From G963664225 sp964538065 (GTDB taxonomy: Bacteria; Verrucomicrobiota; Verrucomicrobiia; Limisphaerales; UBA1319): a DNA stretch of 64,000 nucleotides. Of the stretch, positions 10,001-19,412 are shown one piece after another (the stretch's first letter is position 1; each line of letters opens with the position of its first letter). The notes beneath the pieces are model-generated. The model was given only the letters and a program-made list of their open reading frames with translations. It made no database searches and was not told the origin of the DNA. The position numbers and the translations under genes are program-made. The stretch spans positions 62,001 through 126,000 of the forward strand of contig CAZIDG010000003.1 in NCBI GenBank assembly GCA_964538065.1, read 5' to 3'.

Positions 10001-10487
10001 CATCGATGTCACCAGCCAGCAAGGCAAAGGCGCCGAATTCCACCTCTATTTGCCCCGTTACCAGGGAGTGATCCAGCAGGATTCAGAGGTTGCGCCGGGA
10101 GAGCCGGCGCGGCGTGGAAATGAAACCATACTTCTTGTGGAGGACGAGTTGACCATTTTGAACATGGGTCGGGCCATGCTCGAGAAACTTGGCTACAACG
10201 TTCTGCCTGCCCGCACGCCGGCTGAGGCTTTCCATCTGGGCCAGACTCATGCCAGCCGGATTCATCTGTTGATCACCGATGTTATCATGCCTGACATGAA
10301 TGGCCACGACCTGGCCAGGCGTCTGCTGACCCAGCATCCCGGGCTCAAACACCTTTTCATGTCTGGTTACACCGCCAACATCATTGCCCAGCATGGTGTG
10401 CTGGACGAGGACACACATTTCATCCAGAAGCCCTTTACCATGAAACTCCTGGCAGACAAGGTGCGCATGGTGCTTGATCAGGATTAA
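7020..10487 (+). CDS. Hybrid sensor histidine kinase with ABC-type periplasmic sensor, three PAS domains and a C-terminal receiver
   Basis: About 1155 residues from the ATG at 7020, chosen because it gives a normal signal/anchor (MLKRSMRVIGVVMLAWLS); an in-frame ATG at 6963 would add 19 residues. Residues 35-330 resemble the ABC_sub_bind periplasmic fold (YRVLYVNSYHPGYLWSDQ). A membrane helix follows near 350-375, then three PAS domains (about 385-510, 510-640, 645-770), HisKA with the phospho-accepting His near 795 in GGIAHDFNNMLGA, an HATPase domain (DGCGMN, GTGLGLATVYG), and a receiver with Asp near 1087 in ITDVIMPDMNG. It probably senses a periplasmic small ligand. No partner regulator lies next to it; the receiver may pass phosphate to an unlinked phosphotransfer protein. 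Confidence 0.88.
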   Translation: MLKRSMRVIGVVMLAWLSCCLPIWAQDMATSIREKTYRVLYVNSYHPGYLWSDQLYTSIRETFLETFGQRLDLRVEYLDAKRFDSSLNGELGTQILATWSRKYRGEHFDLLMVTDQDAYNLMRTARDSLFPGVPMVFSGVEEIHPIPPKTTGVLASTDYQGNIDLILRLLPGTKQIWVVTDTSATGRANRENVERLRAEYAGRVTLRFFDEGAGISPQDLLARIKQVRLPDVVFFLDYFNAPSGKYVDLETFLPLLTRTASVPVFSHLDLYLGMGVTGGKMNSGLVQGHQVAELAVRLLKGEAIASFPPQTEISLPMFNYTEIVHYGIPLSRIPKASHVINRPDGLWQKYGWYLVLAVSFIVLEGILIAWLFLLLHRQRSLQREARLGEERYRELVENANSIILRMDKEGRVIFINEFAQRFFGYQPQEIIGRNVVGTIVPETDSNGTDTRSILQEVCRHPDRFTTNENENIRRDGSRVWVTWTNKPMFDAQGNLCQILCVGNDSTKRKRAEDALLESETRFERLFTMAPIPMVHVSRDGAILAVNARMYQLLGYTLEEIPALDQWWDHVYPDPEYRRWAMKSWADSLQRARQSDGNIQFGEYQVTCKDGTVRTLEIGGTLVGENILLTMFDMTEREQAEQALRKSEENFRSLLEMAPYGILVMNPDGRHSYLNSFFTQILGYTLEDIPNSEVWFQKAYPRPEYRQQMVAEWELEMRKAQRTGPIVKTCSITRRDGVLREIRFVIVFMADQRIILTIEDITERLRAEEDKERLQAQLLQAQKMESVGRLAGGIAHDFNNMLGAIIGYADMALEAVPSSDTLHGDLREIKKAAERSAELTRQLLAFARKQTVVPRILDLNTTVAGMLKMLQRLIGEDIALAWIPGASLWPIKMDPSQIDQLLANLCVNARDAIAGVGRVTIETQNKTCDPAHGVLCAGAVPGDYVLLKVSDDGCGMNQEVLQHLFEPFYTTKELGHGTGLGLATVYGIVKQNGGFIDVTSQQGKGAEFHLYLPRYQGVIQQDSEVAPGEPARRGNETILLVEDELTILNMGRAMLEKLGYNVLPARTPAEAFHLGQTHASRIHLLITDVIMPDMNGHDLARRLLTQHPGLKHLFMSGYTANIIAQHGVLDEDTHFIQKPFTMKLLADKVRMVLDQD

Positions 10488-10557
10488 GGGGTGAAGTCCT
10501 GCGTGGGGCATGAGCCTTTTGTGGCTTCAAAGCACCGGGTCTGTTTGAGGCGGCTAC

Positions 10558-10574
10558 AAAACCCGCGCGGTTTT
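10558..10574 (+). terminator. Possible terminator after the hybrid kinase
   Basis: A short hairpin with arms AAAACC and GGTTTT and loop CGCGC, ending in four T. It is weak but correctly placed 70 nt after the kinase stop. Confidence 0.45.
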
Positions 10575-10638
10575 ATCATTCCTCTCCTTTGAGTTATGGT
10601 GCAGAACAGCATGTAATCAAACAAAGGAACATGCCTCT

Positions 10639-11127
10639 ATGCGCTATGTCATGAAACAAAAGCTGTTTGCCTGGGGTGATGATTTCACCATCAAAACGGA
10701 GGACGGGCGTGATGCCTATTTTGTGGATGGCAAGACCTTCAGCTTTGGGGACAAGCTGTCCTTCCAGGATATGCAGGGACAGGAGTTGGTATTTATCCGG
10801 CAAAAACTTTTGGCCTGGGGACCGACCTACGAGTTGTATCGCGAGGGTCGCTTGTATGCCGTGGTCAAGAAGGAGCTCTTCAACTTTTTCAAATGCCGCT
10901 TCACTGTGGATGTGCCCGGGCCCGACGATCTGGAGGCCACGGGCAGTTTCCTCGATCAGGAGTACACCTTCACCCGCCATGGCAATGTGGTGGCCACGGT
11001 TTCGAGAAAATGGTTCGCCTGGGCCGATACCTATGGTGTGGATATCCAGAACGATGAGGACTCCACGGTGATCCTTGCCAGCACGGTGGTGATCGATATG
11101 GTCTGCCACAATCAGCGTAGAAAATAA
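10639..11127 (+). CDS. LURP-one-related / tubby-like family protein
   Basis: 162 residues with the repeated pattern of the LOR (DUF567, tubby-like beta-barrel) family: YVMKQKLFAWGDDFTI at the start, then alternating short beta strands such as FSFGDKLSF, LVFIRQKLLAW and ATVSRKWFAWADTYGVDI. No signal peptide or membrane segment, so cytoplasmic. AAAGGA lies about 9 nt upstream of the ATG. The family has no established bacterial function; in related tubby folds the barrel is a lipid- or ligand-binding scaffold, which is not shown here. Confidence 0.8.
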   Translation: MRYVMKQKLFAWGDDFTIKTEDGRDAYFVDGKTFSFGDKLSFQDMQGQELVFIRQKLLAWGPTYELYREGRLYAVVKKELFNFFKCRFTVDVPGPDDLEATGSFLDQEYTFTRHGNVVATVSRKWFAWADTYGVDIQNDEDSTVILASTVVIDMVCHNQRRK

Positions 11128-11148
11128 TGAAATGACCTCAATTTGCGT

Positions 11149-11170
11149 TGTGCCGGGAGGGTGTTATATT
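11149..11170 (+). promoter_or_regulatory. Sigma-70-like promoter with extended -10 for the orphan RNA
   Basis: TTGCGT is followed after 16 nt by TATATT (11165-11170) preceded by TG at -15/-14, an extended -10. The predicted transcription start is near 11177, directly before the structured RNA. Confidence 0.5.
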
Positions 11171-11176
11171 GGGGTG

Positions 11177-11325
11177 TAGCCGGATGAGGTTTTTGATGGG
11201 CGACGGTATCACTACCAACCCACCCAGGTAATCAAACCTCATAGCAGTAAGATGCCGAAGCCAGTGCGACGGCGCTAGTTAGCTGAGGAAATGGGGCAGA
11301 CATGGCTACTGTTCTGCCCTCTTTT
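11177..11325 (+). ncRNA. Candidate orphan structured small RNA
   Basis: About 150 nt between two convergent genes, with promoter-like sequence upstream and a terminator at its end. A long stem pairs 11184-11192 with 11234-11242 (ATGAGGTTT/AAACCTCAT) and continues, after a 2-U bulge, with 11195-11197 against 11231-11233. Inside it GGTA/TACC (11205-11208 and 11213-11216) forms a small hairpin. A second module (11254-11283) has GCCG/CGGC and a GCTA/TAGC pair. No ORF with a plausible start covers it, and no same-strand gene follows, so it is unlikely to be a riboswitch. I do not recognise the family (not 6S, 4.5S, RNase P, tmRNA or GEMM by eye). Confidence 0.5.
11294..11325 (+). terminator. Rho-independent terminator of the orphan RNA
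   Basis: GGGCAGA (11294-11300) pairs with TCTGCCC (11313-11319) and is followed by CTCTTTT. It lies downstream of the structured RNA and converges on the NtrC-type gene. Confidence 0.7.
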
Positions 11326-11470
11326 ATTTATGGCGACATACCCGTGACGCCGTTTTTACGCGGTAATAATCCACGAAAGGGTGGGGGCATAAGCGGCATG
11401 CAAGCGCCCTCCTTGCCACGGAATGGGTGCAGAGAAGATGAGGACGGGGTGATGCCACAATTCCAGGACA

Positions 11471-12916
<1,446 letters not shown>

Positions 12917-12921
12917 GACAA

Positions 12922-13404
12922 TCAGCCTTTGAGAGCGTCATGGTGGCGGTAGAGTCCGGCCACGAGGCCCGCGCGCTGGCGCTGGCTTGGCGGCAGTTGT
13001 CCGGCAGGCACCAGTCCATGGCGCAGGAGCAGTTGCTCGTTTTCACGGTCCAACAGGATAATCTTCATGATGACTTCCTGGTTTTGCCGCAGAAGCGCGG
13101 CGGCATCGGCATGCTGGGCACGTTCCTCAGGGCTCATTTTCTGCCAGGCCATGCGATGCTGGCGCAAACGCTCGACGGATTGTGTGAGACGGGGAAGTAG
13201 CAGCTTTTTCAACGCCACCAGGGGCTTGGGCAGGGCAGGTTCCGATGAGCGCAATGCCTCACCCTCCTTTTCGACCACAGCCAGAATCTCCTGGGCGAGG
13301 TCCAGGTGGGCCCGGAGGTCCCGCGCCATCTCAAGCGAGATGGCCGGCTTGACCGCTGCAGGCTCTTTGCCCTGACGATACTTGATGATGTCGATGGTTC
13401 TCAC
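12922..13404 (-). CDS. Small helical protein of unknown function in the signalling operon
   Basis: 160 residues, predicted almost wholly alpha-helical and charged, no signal or membrane segment; GTG start 12 nt after the TPR gene. The C-terminal helix IILLDRENEQLLLRHGL followed by a loop recalls the FlgN export-chaperone pattern, but the match is short and no flagellar gene is nearby, so I do not assign it. Its place between a TPR protein and an NtrC-type regulator suggests an accessory role in that pathway. Confidence 0.6.
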   Translation of the reverse strand: MRTIDIIKYRQGKEPAAVKPAISLEMARDLRAHLDLAQEILAVVEKEGEALRSSEPALPKPLVALKKLLLPRLTQSVERLRQHRMAWQKMSPEERAQHADAAALLRQNQEVIMKIILLDRENEQLLLRHGLVPAGQLPPSQRQRAGLVAGLYRHHDALKG

Positions 13405-13416
13405 AGGCTCACACTA

Positions 13417-14907
13417 TCAAGGTACCATGGCTTGCGACCGTGCCATGGGTACGCCGGATTCCACTTCCTGGCGGCTCTTTTCCGCCTTGGCCTGCCAGGC
13501 GATGAAATCCACGCGCCATTTTGCCATATCGAGCAGGGCGTGCAAGCTTGGAGCAGCATCAGCTTTCAAATCCTTGCCCTTCTCCAGTACAAGGCTGTAG
13601 CTGTCGGATGCCTTTTGCGGCTGGTTTAATTTCTCATACACCAGGCCGATTTGATAGCGGACCGGGAGTTGCCATGCGGGCGTGGAGTCGATCTTGGCCA
13701 GGGCCTCGTAAATGACCAGCGCGCTGGCATTATCCCCTTCCTGGTACAGTTGGTTGGCAATGTCATTGCCTGTGCGCAACTGCCACGAGGCCCAGTTCTG
13801 CGGGCTCTGGGCCGACGAGCGGCTCTGGGATTCCAGCAAGGCGATCACCTGGCGCAGGGCATCGCTGTTGCGCCCCTGTTTCTTGAGCGCTGAGGCATAC
13901 AGGTACCGCACCTCCGGCACTTCCCCGGCATCGGGATACCGGTTGAGAAAATCCTCGCATTGCAGCACCACCTGGGCCTGCTGATCCAGGCACGCATGGG
14001 AACGGATCACCTTGTAGGCCACGTAGGCACGGTTCAAATCGGCATTGTCCTGCTTGAGCAGGCGCTGGAAATACTCGATCGATTCCTGGTACTTGCCCTG
14101 CATGAAATAGGTATCCGCAATTTCAGTCTGGGCCTGCAGCACCAGGCGCTGGTAGCGCTCCCAGTGGTCGAGCTTCAGCGCCAATGACGTGGTCATGACG
14201 GCGTAGAACTTCGACAAGGCCAGGTTGTTGGATCCCAATTTGCGGTACAGCAATCCCTGGCGCAGCATGATCTCCGGCACATTGGGATCGCTGGGGTATT
14301 TCTGTGTGTACTGGCTGAAAATCTGAATGGCACGCACAGGCTGGTTTTGCTGTTGAGCCAGCAAGGCCAATTCGAGCATGGCAGGCTTCTTGATGTCCTC
14401 GCCTGCATCGGATTCCATGAGACTGACCAACGATTCCTGGGCCAACACCTCGTTGTTTTCCAGACGATGCTGGCGGGCCAGGGCCAGCCGGACTTCAAAC
14501 TGATGCTGTTTTTCTTTTTCGAGGGCCGCCTTTTTATCGACGATGTTCCTCGTGGCCAGTTCCTCTTCCGATAACGATGTCGGACTGTTGGTGCCATCAT
14601 CCTGCCCAATGCTTGGAGGTGGGGCGGGACGAGTCGAGGCAGTCGGTGCGTTGGAGGCGACTGTCTGGGGAGGGGCATCCTTCAGAACGGGCACTTCATA
14701 TTTGACGGGCACCTGGATGGACGGGGTGTTTGTATCATGAACTCCAACGGCTTCAGGAGCTTTCACGCCGCCCTTGACGGTCATGCCACACAATAGAGCC
14801 AGGAGGAGGCCACAGCCCCTGAACATGCCACCCATTCCACCAGAAACCATGATCAGTCGATGTTTCGGCGGGCTGGCAGCGTCGGTTTGCCGACGGGCGT
14901 CTTTCAT
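13417..14907 (-). CDS. TPR-repeat envelope protein
   Basis: 496 residues. A hydrophobic segment near residues 28-43 (FRGCGLLLALLCGM) may be an uncleaved anchor or a signal with a long N-region; an internal Met at 20 is an alternative start. A Pro/Thr-rich stretch (about 50-110) is followed by a charged helix and at least six TPR-like units (about 130-470, for example AIQIFSQYTQKYPSDPNVPE and SIEYFQRLLKQDNADLNRAY). Probably a periplasmic or membrane scaffold. The start is 1 nt after the stop of the Pro-rich gene, indicating translational coupling. Confidence 0.75.
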   Translation of the reverse strand: MKDARRQTDAASPPKHRLIMVSGGMGGMFRGCGLLLALLCGMTVKGGVKAPEAVGVHDTNTPSIQVPVKYEVPVLKDAPPQTVASNAPTASTRPAPPPSIGQDDGTNSPTSLSEEELATRNIVDKKAALEKEKQHQFEVRLALARQHRLENNEVLAQESLVSLMESDAGEDIKKPAMLELALLAQQQNQPVRAIQIFSQYTQKYPSDPNVPEIMLRQGLLYRKLGSNNLALSKFYAVMTTSLALKLDHWERYQRLVLQAQTEIADTYFMQGKYQESIEYFQRLLKQDNADLNRAYVAYKVIRSHACLDQQAQVVLQCEDFLNRYPDAGEVPEVRYLYASALKKQGRNSDALRQVIALLESQSRSSAQSPQNWASWQLRTGNDIANQLYQEGDNASALVIYEALAKIDSTPAWQLPVRYQIGLVYEKLNQPQKASDSYSLVLEKGKDLKADAAPSLHALLDMAKWRVDFIAWQAKAEKSRQEVESGVPMARSQAMVP

Positions 14908-14908
14908 G

Positions 14909-15484
14909 TCACGGCTTGACCCCCGTGCCGTCCTGGGGTGTCAAATAGGTGGCGGTGCTGGATAGGGGGATGTTGGGCACCGGCGGGGTGAATTGAACCG
15001 GGGCCACCACCACGGTCTTTGGCCCATTGGTGCCATTTTGTTGGGTGAAATACGGGACCAGCATTTGCGGGCTGACGGTGTTCACAGGCCCATTGCCTGG
15101 AAAGACAAATGCCGGAATGGGAGATGTGTTCTGGTTGGGGGGCGGCGTGCTGTCCAGAATGGCCGGTTCCAGAGGACCGGTGGGGGCCTCGGCTTGCGGG
15201 GTGGTTGGCGATGCTGGCGAAACAGTTGCCGGTGTTTGTGTTGCGATGGGGGCGGCCGCCACTGGCGCGCTGGCCGGCGTGACTGCAGGGGGAGGCTGGG
15301 CCACCGCGTTGGTCTCCACCACATCGTGCATGGCCAGCGGTGGCAACGAAGCGCGGACGCTTGAATCCACCGCCGCCCGGAATCGCACCGGTGTCGGTCC
15401 CAATACTGGCAGATAGTCGCGCCGCGCCGCAGTGGCATTGAGTGCCACCAGCGTTACGACCAGTATGGAAACCCCTGCGCGCAT
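14909..15484 (-). CDS. Pro/Ala/Thr-rich secreted or anchored protein
   Basis: 191 residues from the ATG at 15484, chosen over an upstream start that would overlap the preceding gene; AAGG overlaps the upstream stop 8 nt before it. The N-terminus is a signal or anchor (MRAGVSILVVTLVALNATA). The remainder is low complexity, rich in Pro, Ala and Thr, with repeated PVAAAP/TPATVSPASP runs and no recognisable fold. It may be a periplasm-spanning linker paired with the TPR protein encoded 1 nt downstream. Confidence 0.65.
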   Translation of the reverse strand: MRAGVSILVVTLVALNATAARRDYLPVLGPTPVRFRAAVDSSVRASLPPLAMHDVVETNAVAQPPPAVTPASAPVAAAPIATQTPATVSPASPTTPQAEAPTGPLEPAILDSTPPPNQNTSPIPAFVFPGNGPVNTVSPQMLVPYFTQQNGTNGPKTVVVAPVQFTPPVPNIPLSSTATYLTPQDGTGVKP

Positions 15485-15492
15485 GGCTTGCC

Positions 15493-16638
15493 TTACGCTG
15501 GTTTCGGAGCGCCACTGAGGGATGTCACGGCTTCCTCCAGGGTTGTCGTGAACAGCCACTCCTTGCTCTCCTCGTAGTTCTTATAGGCCGCAGTCATCTC
15601 GGGACTGCAGACAAATCCGGTCTTCAAGGCCAGGTCCTGCGCCACTTTCATGACGTTCAGGCACAATTCGATCAGATTCATGTCCACCGCCTTGAGGGCG
15701 GACAGATCGATGATCATCTTGCTGAAACCAGCATCCACCGCCTCGGTCACTTTTTCGTTCAAATTGGACGAAATATCGTGGGCGTTGTTCTGGTTGAAAT
15801 CGCCAGGGAAGGTCAACACCAGCGCGCCGTCGCGCTGCGAGAAATATTTATGCGAGGCATCGAGATTGAGGATGCGGGAGATCTTGATCTTGAGTTCCGC
15901 AAAATCGATCGGCTTGGTAATGATGGAGTTGAATCCGACCTGCTGGGCGCGCGCCTGTTCTTCTGCAGCCGTCTTCACGCTCAGGCCGAACACGGGTACG
16001 CGCTCGGTCTTGATCCCGCCCCGCATCTTCTGGAACAGCCAGAATCCCGACCCATCGGGCAGCGAAAGGCTGATCAGCACAATGTCAGGCAAGTCCTGGG
16101 TGATGGCCTCCAGGGCCAGTTGAGGGTGCGGTTGGGGCTCCACTTTCCAGGGGGTATCGCTCAAGCCAGCCCGGATCTGATCCACAATGGCTGCCTTGTC
16201 ATCCACCAGAACGATCCGCAGGGGATCGTCATAGCGCTTGCGGCCTTTGCTGGCGGTGCCACCCCGACTCTTTAATTCGACGACACGGCCCACACGCTCC
16301 AGAATCTGGTCTTCCTTGAACGGCTTCACCAGGTAATCCCGCACGCCCATCTTGGCGATGCGCAACACGTTGTCGCGACCCGCTTCAGCCGTCAGCATGA
16401 TAACCGGGATGGTGCGCAGTTCGGCATTGGACTTGAGGCGACTCAACATTTCCGTGCCATCCATGATGGGCATGGTAACGTCGAGGATGATGACATCGGG
16501 CTTTTCCCGGCTGGCGACCGCAAGGCCTTCAACGCCGTTGGCTGCTTCCAGGATTTCGACGTCAAAAGTCTTGAACGCTCTGGCAATAATAAGCCGGATC
16601 GTTTTGCTATCATCTACAGTAAGGATTCTCGTAGGCAT
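15493..16638 (-). CDS. Response regulator: receiver, pseudo-receiver and STAS domains
   Basis: 381 residues. Receiver 1 (1-122) is complete: DD at 9-10, phospho-acceptor Asp53 (VIILDVTMP), Lys105 in LVKPF. Receiver 2 (140-262) keeps VDD and TKP but has Ser190 where the phospho-acceptor Asp should be (IVLISLSLPDGSG), so it is probably not phosphorylated. Residues 265-375 fit a STAS (anti-sigma-antagonist-like) domain: short strands ALVLTFPGDF and KMIIDLSALKAVDMN. Such a protein could couple phosphorylation to partner switching. The gene lies 21 nt after cheX and 8 nt before the Pro-rich gene. Confidence 0.85.
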   Translation of the reverse strand: MPTRILTVDDSKTIRLIIARAFKTFDVEILEAANGVEGLAVASREKPDVIILDVTMPIMDGTEMLSRLKSNAELRTIPVIMLTAEAGRDNVLRIAKMGVRDYLVKPFKEDQILERVGRVVELKSRGGTASKGRKRYDDPLRIVLVDDKAAIVDQIRAGLSDTPWKVEPQPHPQLALEAITQDLPDIVLISLSLPDGSGFWLFQKMRGGIKTERVPVFGLSVKTAAEEQARAQQVGFNSIITKPIDFAELKIKISRILNLDASHKYFSQRDGALVLTFPGDFNQNNAHDISSNLNEKVTEAVDAGFSKMIIDLSALKAVDMNLIELCLNVMKVAQDLALKTGFVCSPEMTAAYKNYEESKEWLFTTTLEEAVTSLSGAPKPA

Positions 16639-16659
16639 GGTATCTCAGTGCTCCAAAAT

Positions 16660-17178
16660 TTAGGCGGGCTTGACAATGATCTCAGTCAGGACCTGGTTTC
16701 CATTACAGCGGAAAAACGCCGTATGGCGCTCGGTGCTGCTCATGGAATCGATGTGGAAGTCCTTGCCCCGCACCACGGCGGGAATCGAAATGACGCACGG
16801 TACCCCGCGGTCACACATCCGGGACTTGATCATCCCAGCCAGCATGTTGGTCATTTCCCCAACAGCGTCATTCACCATCTCGTTGCCTTCAATGGCATTC
16901 TGGGGAATGCCCAGAAGAACGCTGGTCAGGTGATGAGCAAAATTGACGCTTGAATAAAGGTAAATCATTCCATTAAACCGCCCCGTAAATCCAACCGCGC
17001 CAGCCACATGCATTTCACCCGCAAGATTCTCGCGTTGTTCGGGTTCGAACTGCACTTTTAAGTTGAGCATGGTTGAGAATACCTCGGTGGTGGCGTGCTT
17101 GAGCATGTCGTCTAAGTACTCTATCATGGCATATCTAGCATCGGCATTTTTTGCCGGGGCTTTAGGCCGTTGATTCAT
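16660..17178 (-). CDS. cheX: CheX-like phosphatase
   Basis: 172 residues. The CheC/CheX phosphatase signature DxxxExxNxxxG is present at 104-115 (Asp104, Glu108, Asn111, Gly115 in NDAVGEMTNMLAG), preceded by the beta region GFTGRFNGMIYLYSS. CheX dephosphorylates response regulators. As first gene of the operon, its likely target is the receiver protein encoded 21 nt downstream. It is divergent from the HDOD gene; the 66-nt gap must hold both promoters. Confidence 0.85.
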   Translation of the reverse strand: MNQRPKAPAKNADARYAMIEYLDDMLKHATTEVFSTMLNLKVQFEPEQRENLAGEMHVAGAVGFTGRFNGMIYLYSSVNFAHHLTSVLLGIPQNAIEGNEMVNDAVGEMTNMLAGMIKSRMCDRGVPCVISIPAVVRGKDFHIDSMSSTERHTAFFRCNGNQVLTEIIVKPA

Positions 17179-17244
17179 TTTTTTTGGTTTTCCATAAATT
17201 TACAGTCAACCTTTTCAGTCGCGTGTCGATAAGACGAATAAACA

Positions 17245-18159
17245 ATGACCGAATCACCGACATTTGTTGGGCGCCCCGATTGCCTCACGCAGGCCCAGAT
17301 CGACATTCGGCTCAAGAATTGTCCGCGCCTGCCTTCCCTGAGCAGTATTAACAGCGCTCTGCGCGAGTTGCTGAATGCCGATCAGCGTTATACGACGCAG
17401 ATCTCGGAGGTTATTCGGCGCGATCCCAGTTTGACGGCGCGTTTATTGCGCCTGGTCAACTCCGTCTATTTCGGCCTGTCCAGCCCGGTTAACAGCATTG
17501 AAGAGGCTGTTTTCTATTTGGGCGTCAGGCAGATACGTCAGTTGGCCATGGTCACGCCCGTCATCGAAGATTTCCAGCGGCTCACGGGCAATGCATCCTT
17601 CCCTTGGCGTGAGTTTTGGCAACATTGCATTGGTACGGCCATTATGAGCCGTGAGGTCTTAAGCAGTGTTCTGGTTCCTCCCGACGAGGCTGATTATGTG
17701 GCGGGTCTGGTGCATGATGTGGGTAAAATCATCATGGCTGCGGCTTTTCCCCAGCACTTTGCCTACATCCACCAACAGATCAAGCTGGGGGAGGAGAACC
17801 TGATCGATCTCGAAACCCGGGTCATGGGACTCAGCCATGCAGAGTTGGGTGCACTTTATTTGAAAAACCATAATCTGCCCGATGTCATGGTGGAGACCGC
17901 CCTTTACCATCACACACCGGAGCGAGCCAGCCATAATGCTCAAATCGTTGCCGCTGTGCAGATTGCTGATTTATTGCTGCGCCATTCCAAGATCGGCTTT
18001 AGCGGGAACCCCATCGTCCCTGCCAGCGATGAATGGTTCAACTCATCGGGGTGGGGGATACTGTTCCCGCATCAAGGTGAAGAAGAAAAAGCCATCGCCA
18101 AGGCGAACCTGAATCGGAGCCTGGAACGGTTGCCAACCATTCTGGAAGGTTTGGTATAA
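17245..18159 (+). CDS. HDOD-domain signalling protein
   Basis: 304 residues. The HDOD domain spans about 25-225: LPSLSSINSALRELL, RDPSLTARLLRLVNSVYFG and YLGVRQIRQLAMVTPV are typical. The HD-like site reads LVHDVGKI, retaining a His-Asp pair. HDOD proteins are often signalling adaptors near chemotaxis and two-component genes, in line with the neighbours. A terminator-like A/T-rich stretch with an inverted repeat follows (18162-18222). Confidence 0.88.
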   Translation: MTESPTFVGRPDCLTQAQIDIRLKNCPRLPSLSSINSALRELLNADQRYTTQISEVIRRDPSLTARLLRLVNSVYFGLSSPVNSIEEAVFYLGVRQIRQLAMVTPVIEDFQRLTGNASFPWREFWQHCIGTAIMSREVLSSVLVPPDEADYVAGLVHDVGKIIMAAAFPQHFAYIHQQIKLGEENLIDLETRVMGLSHAELGALYLKNHNLPDVMVETALYHHTPERASHNAQIVAAVQIADLLLRHSKIGFSGNPIVPASDEWFNSSGWGILFPHQGEEEKAIAKANLNRSLERLPTILEGLV

Positions 18160-18698
18160 AATAACGATATAGTCATCATATATTGCCCGGATAGGCTGGT
18201 ATATTGGAAAATTATATCGTTACAATATATCTTTTTGTCTTGTTGCCCATATCGTCGTATCCCCAAGTAATCGATGGAGGGTGACAAGGCTCACCCTTGG
18301 GAGGGGGGATAATTCCATATGGCCCTACTCCAACTGTTTTAGAATCAACATCTTTTGCCTGTCACCAACCAGCGTCTGTTTTTTCTCCCGACCCGCGAAC
18401 TTTTTGCTAAAGCGTGCTCTTTTTTTTGACGATGTAGTGTCTGAACACATGTTTTGCCAGCCCAACCTGGATGGTGGGGGCTCCTGGGGTCCGAGTGGAT
18501 TCAATGGGCGCCATCATCAGAGGTTCAGGTGGGCTTGTCATGCGGGAAAATGCGTGGGCTTGGAGTTCTGGAGAGCGATCGGGGTCCAAAGGCGCCTCTT
18601 TTGAACGAAAGACGGTGACCATGAATCACTTTGGTTGTCTCAAGCTGTGCGTTTCCTTTGGGGTGACGAGATCGCGGTTGGCAGGCAGTCCTTACGAT
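18160..18698. other. Long intergenic region with potential RNA structure before cheW
   Basis: No convincing gene. It holds an inverted repeat TAACGATATA (18162-18171) and TATATCGTTA (18213-18222) separated by 41 nt, then a nested hairpin: GGGTGA/TCACCC (18279-18284 and 18291-18296) inside CCCAAG/CTTGGG (18262-18267 and 18296-18301). These could be the HDOD-gene terminator and a cheW leader. A frame open upstream of cheW from 18471 lacks CheW-like sequence. Confidence 0.35.
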
Positions 18699-19205
18699 AT
18701 GAGCGCAACAGCGACATTGGAAGCCGGTGTGGCCACAGAGAAGTCTTTGGCCGGTAAATACTTATCCTTTATTCTTGGCAAGGAGTGCTATGGCATTGAG
18801 GTCCTGAGCATTCGGGAAATCATCCGCCTGATCCCCATTACCACCGTTCCTCAGATGCCTGAGTACGTGCGTGGAGTCATAAACCTGCGAGGTAAAATCA
18901 TTCCCGTGGTGGATCTTCGCATCAAGTTTGGTTTGGCCACGGCGGAGACGACCGAGCGCACCTGCATCGTGGTGGTCCAGGTCAAGCTGGGCAAGGGCGA
19001 GGTCCTGCCCATGGGGCTGGTGGTGGATGCTGTGGAGGAAGTGATTAACATTGCCGCTTCGGACATCGAAAAAACCCCGGATTTTGGCGTGAAACTCTCC
19101 ACGGAGTACATCCTGGGCATGGCCAAGGTCAAGGGATCGGTCAAAACCCTCCTGGACATTGACAAGGTGGTATCCGCCGAGGTCATCCAGCAAGCCCTCA
19201 GCTAG
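18699..19205 (+). CDS. cheW: CheW-like chemotaxis coupling protein
   Basis: 168 residues from ATG 18699, chosen because it opens just before the CheW domain. The domain runs from about residue 20 to the end: KYLSFILGKECYGIEVLSIR, PQMPEYVRGVINLRGKIIPV and a C-terminal LLDIDKV strand, all characteristic. CheW bridges receptors and CheA. A receptor gene follows 200 nt downstream, but no cheA is in the window, so the kinase must be elsewhere. Confidence 0.92.
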   Translation: MSATATLEAGVATEKSLAGKYLSFILGKECYGIEVLSIREIIRLIPITTVPQMPEYVRGVINLRGKIIPVVDLRIKFGLATAETTERTCIVVVQVKLGKGEVLPMGLVVDAVEEVINIAASDIEKTPDFGVKLSTEYILGMAKVKGSVKTLLDIDKVVSAEVIQQALS

Positions 19206-19412
19206 GGCGCAACTTTCCACAAGGCGGGCGAAGGCCTGCGTGGGAATAAGGCCCGTGCGGTCGTTCCCATGGAGATTTCGTGCATCTCACTTGAGTGTTG
19301 CAGCGCATGGGAGCGCTGCATTTGGCTGGGAGCTGTCCAGCCATGCTGGGGGCCATGATGGGGGGATGCCCATCACACAGCGATGATTCATTGGGTAAAT
19401 TACGGGCATATT

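Noticed and set aside
9036..10043. A 335-codon frame opposite the hybrid kinase
   Set aside because: Covers the HisKA and HATPase coding region on the other strand; no independent support.
11177..11325. c-di-GMP (GEMM) or other known riboswitch
   Set aside because: The conserved GEMM loop sequences are absent and no gene follows on the same strand.
12922..13404. FlgN-like flagellar chaperone
   Set aside because: Only the last helix is suggestive and no flagellar or export gene is in the window.
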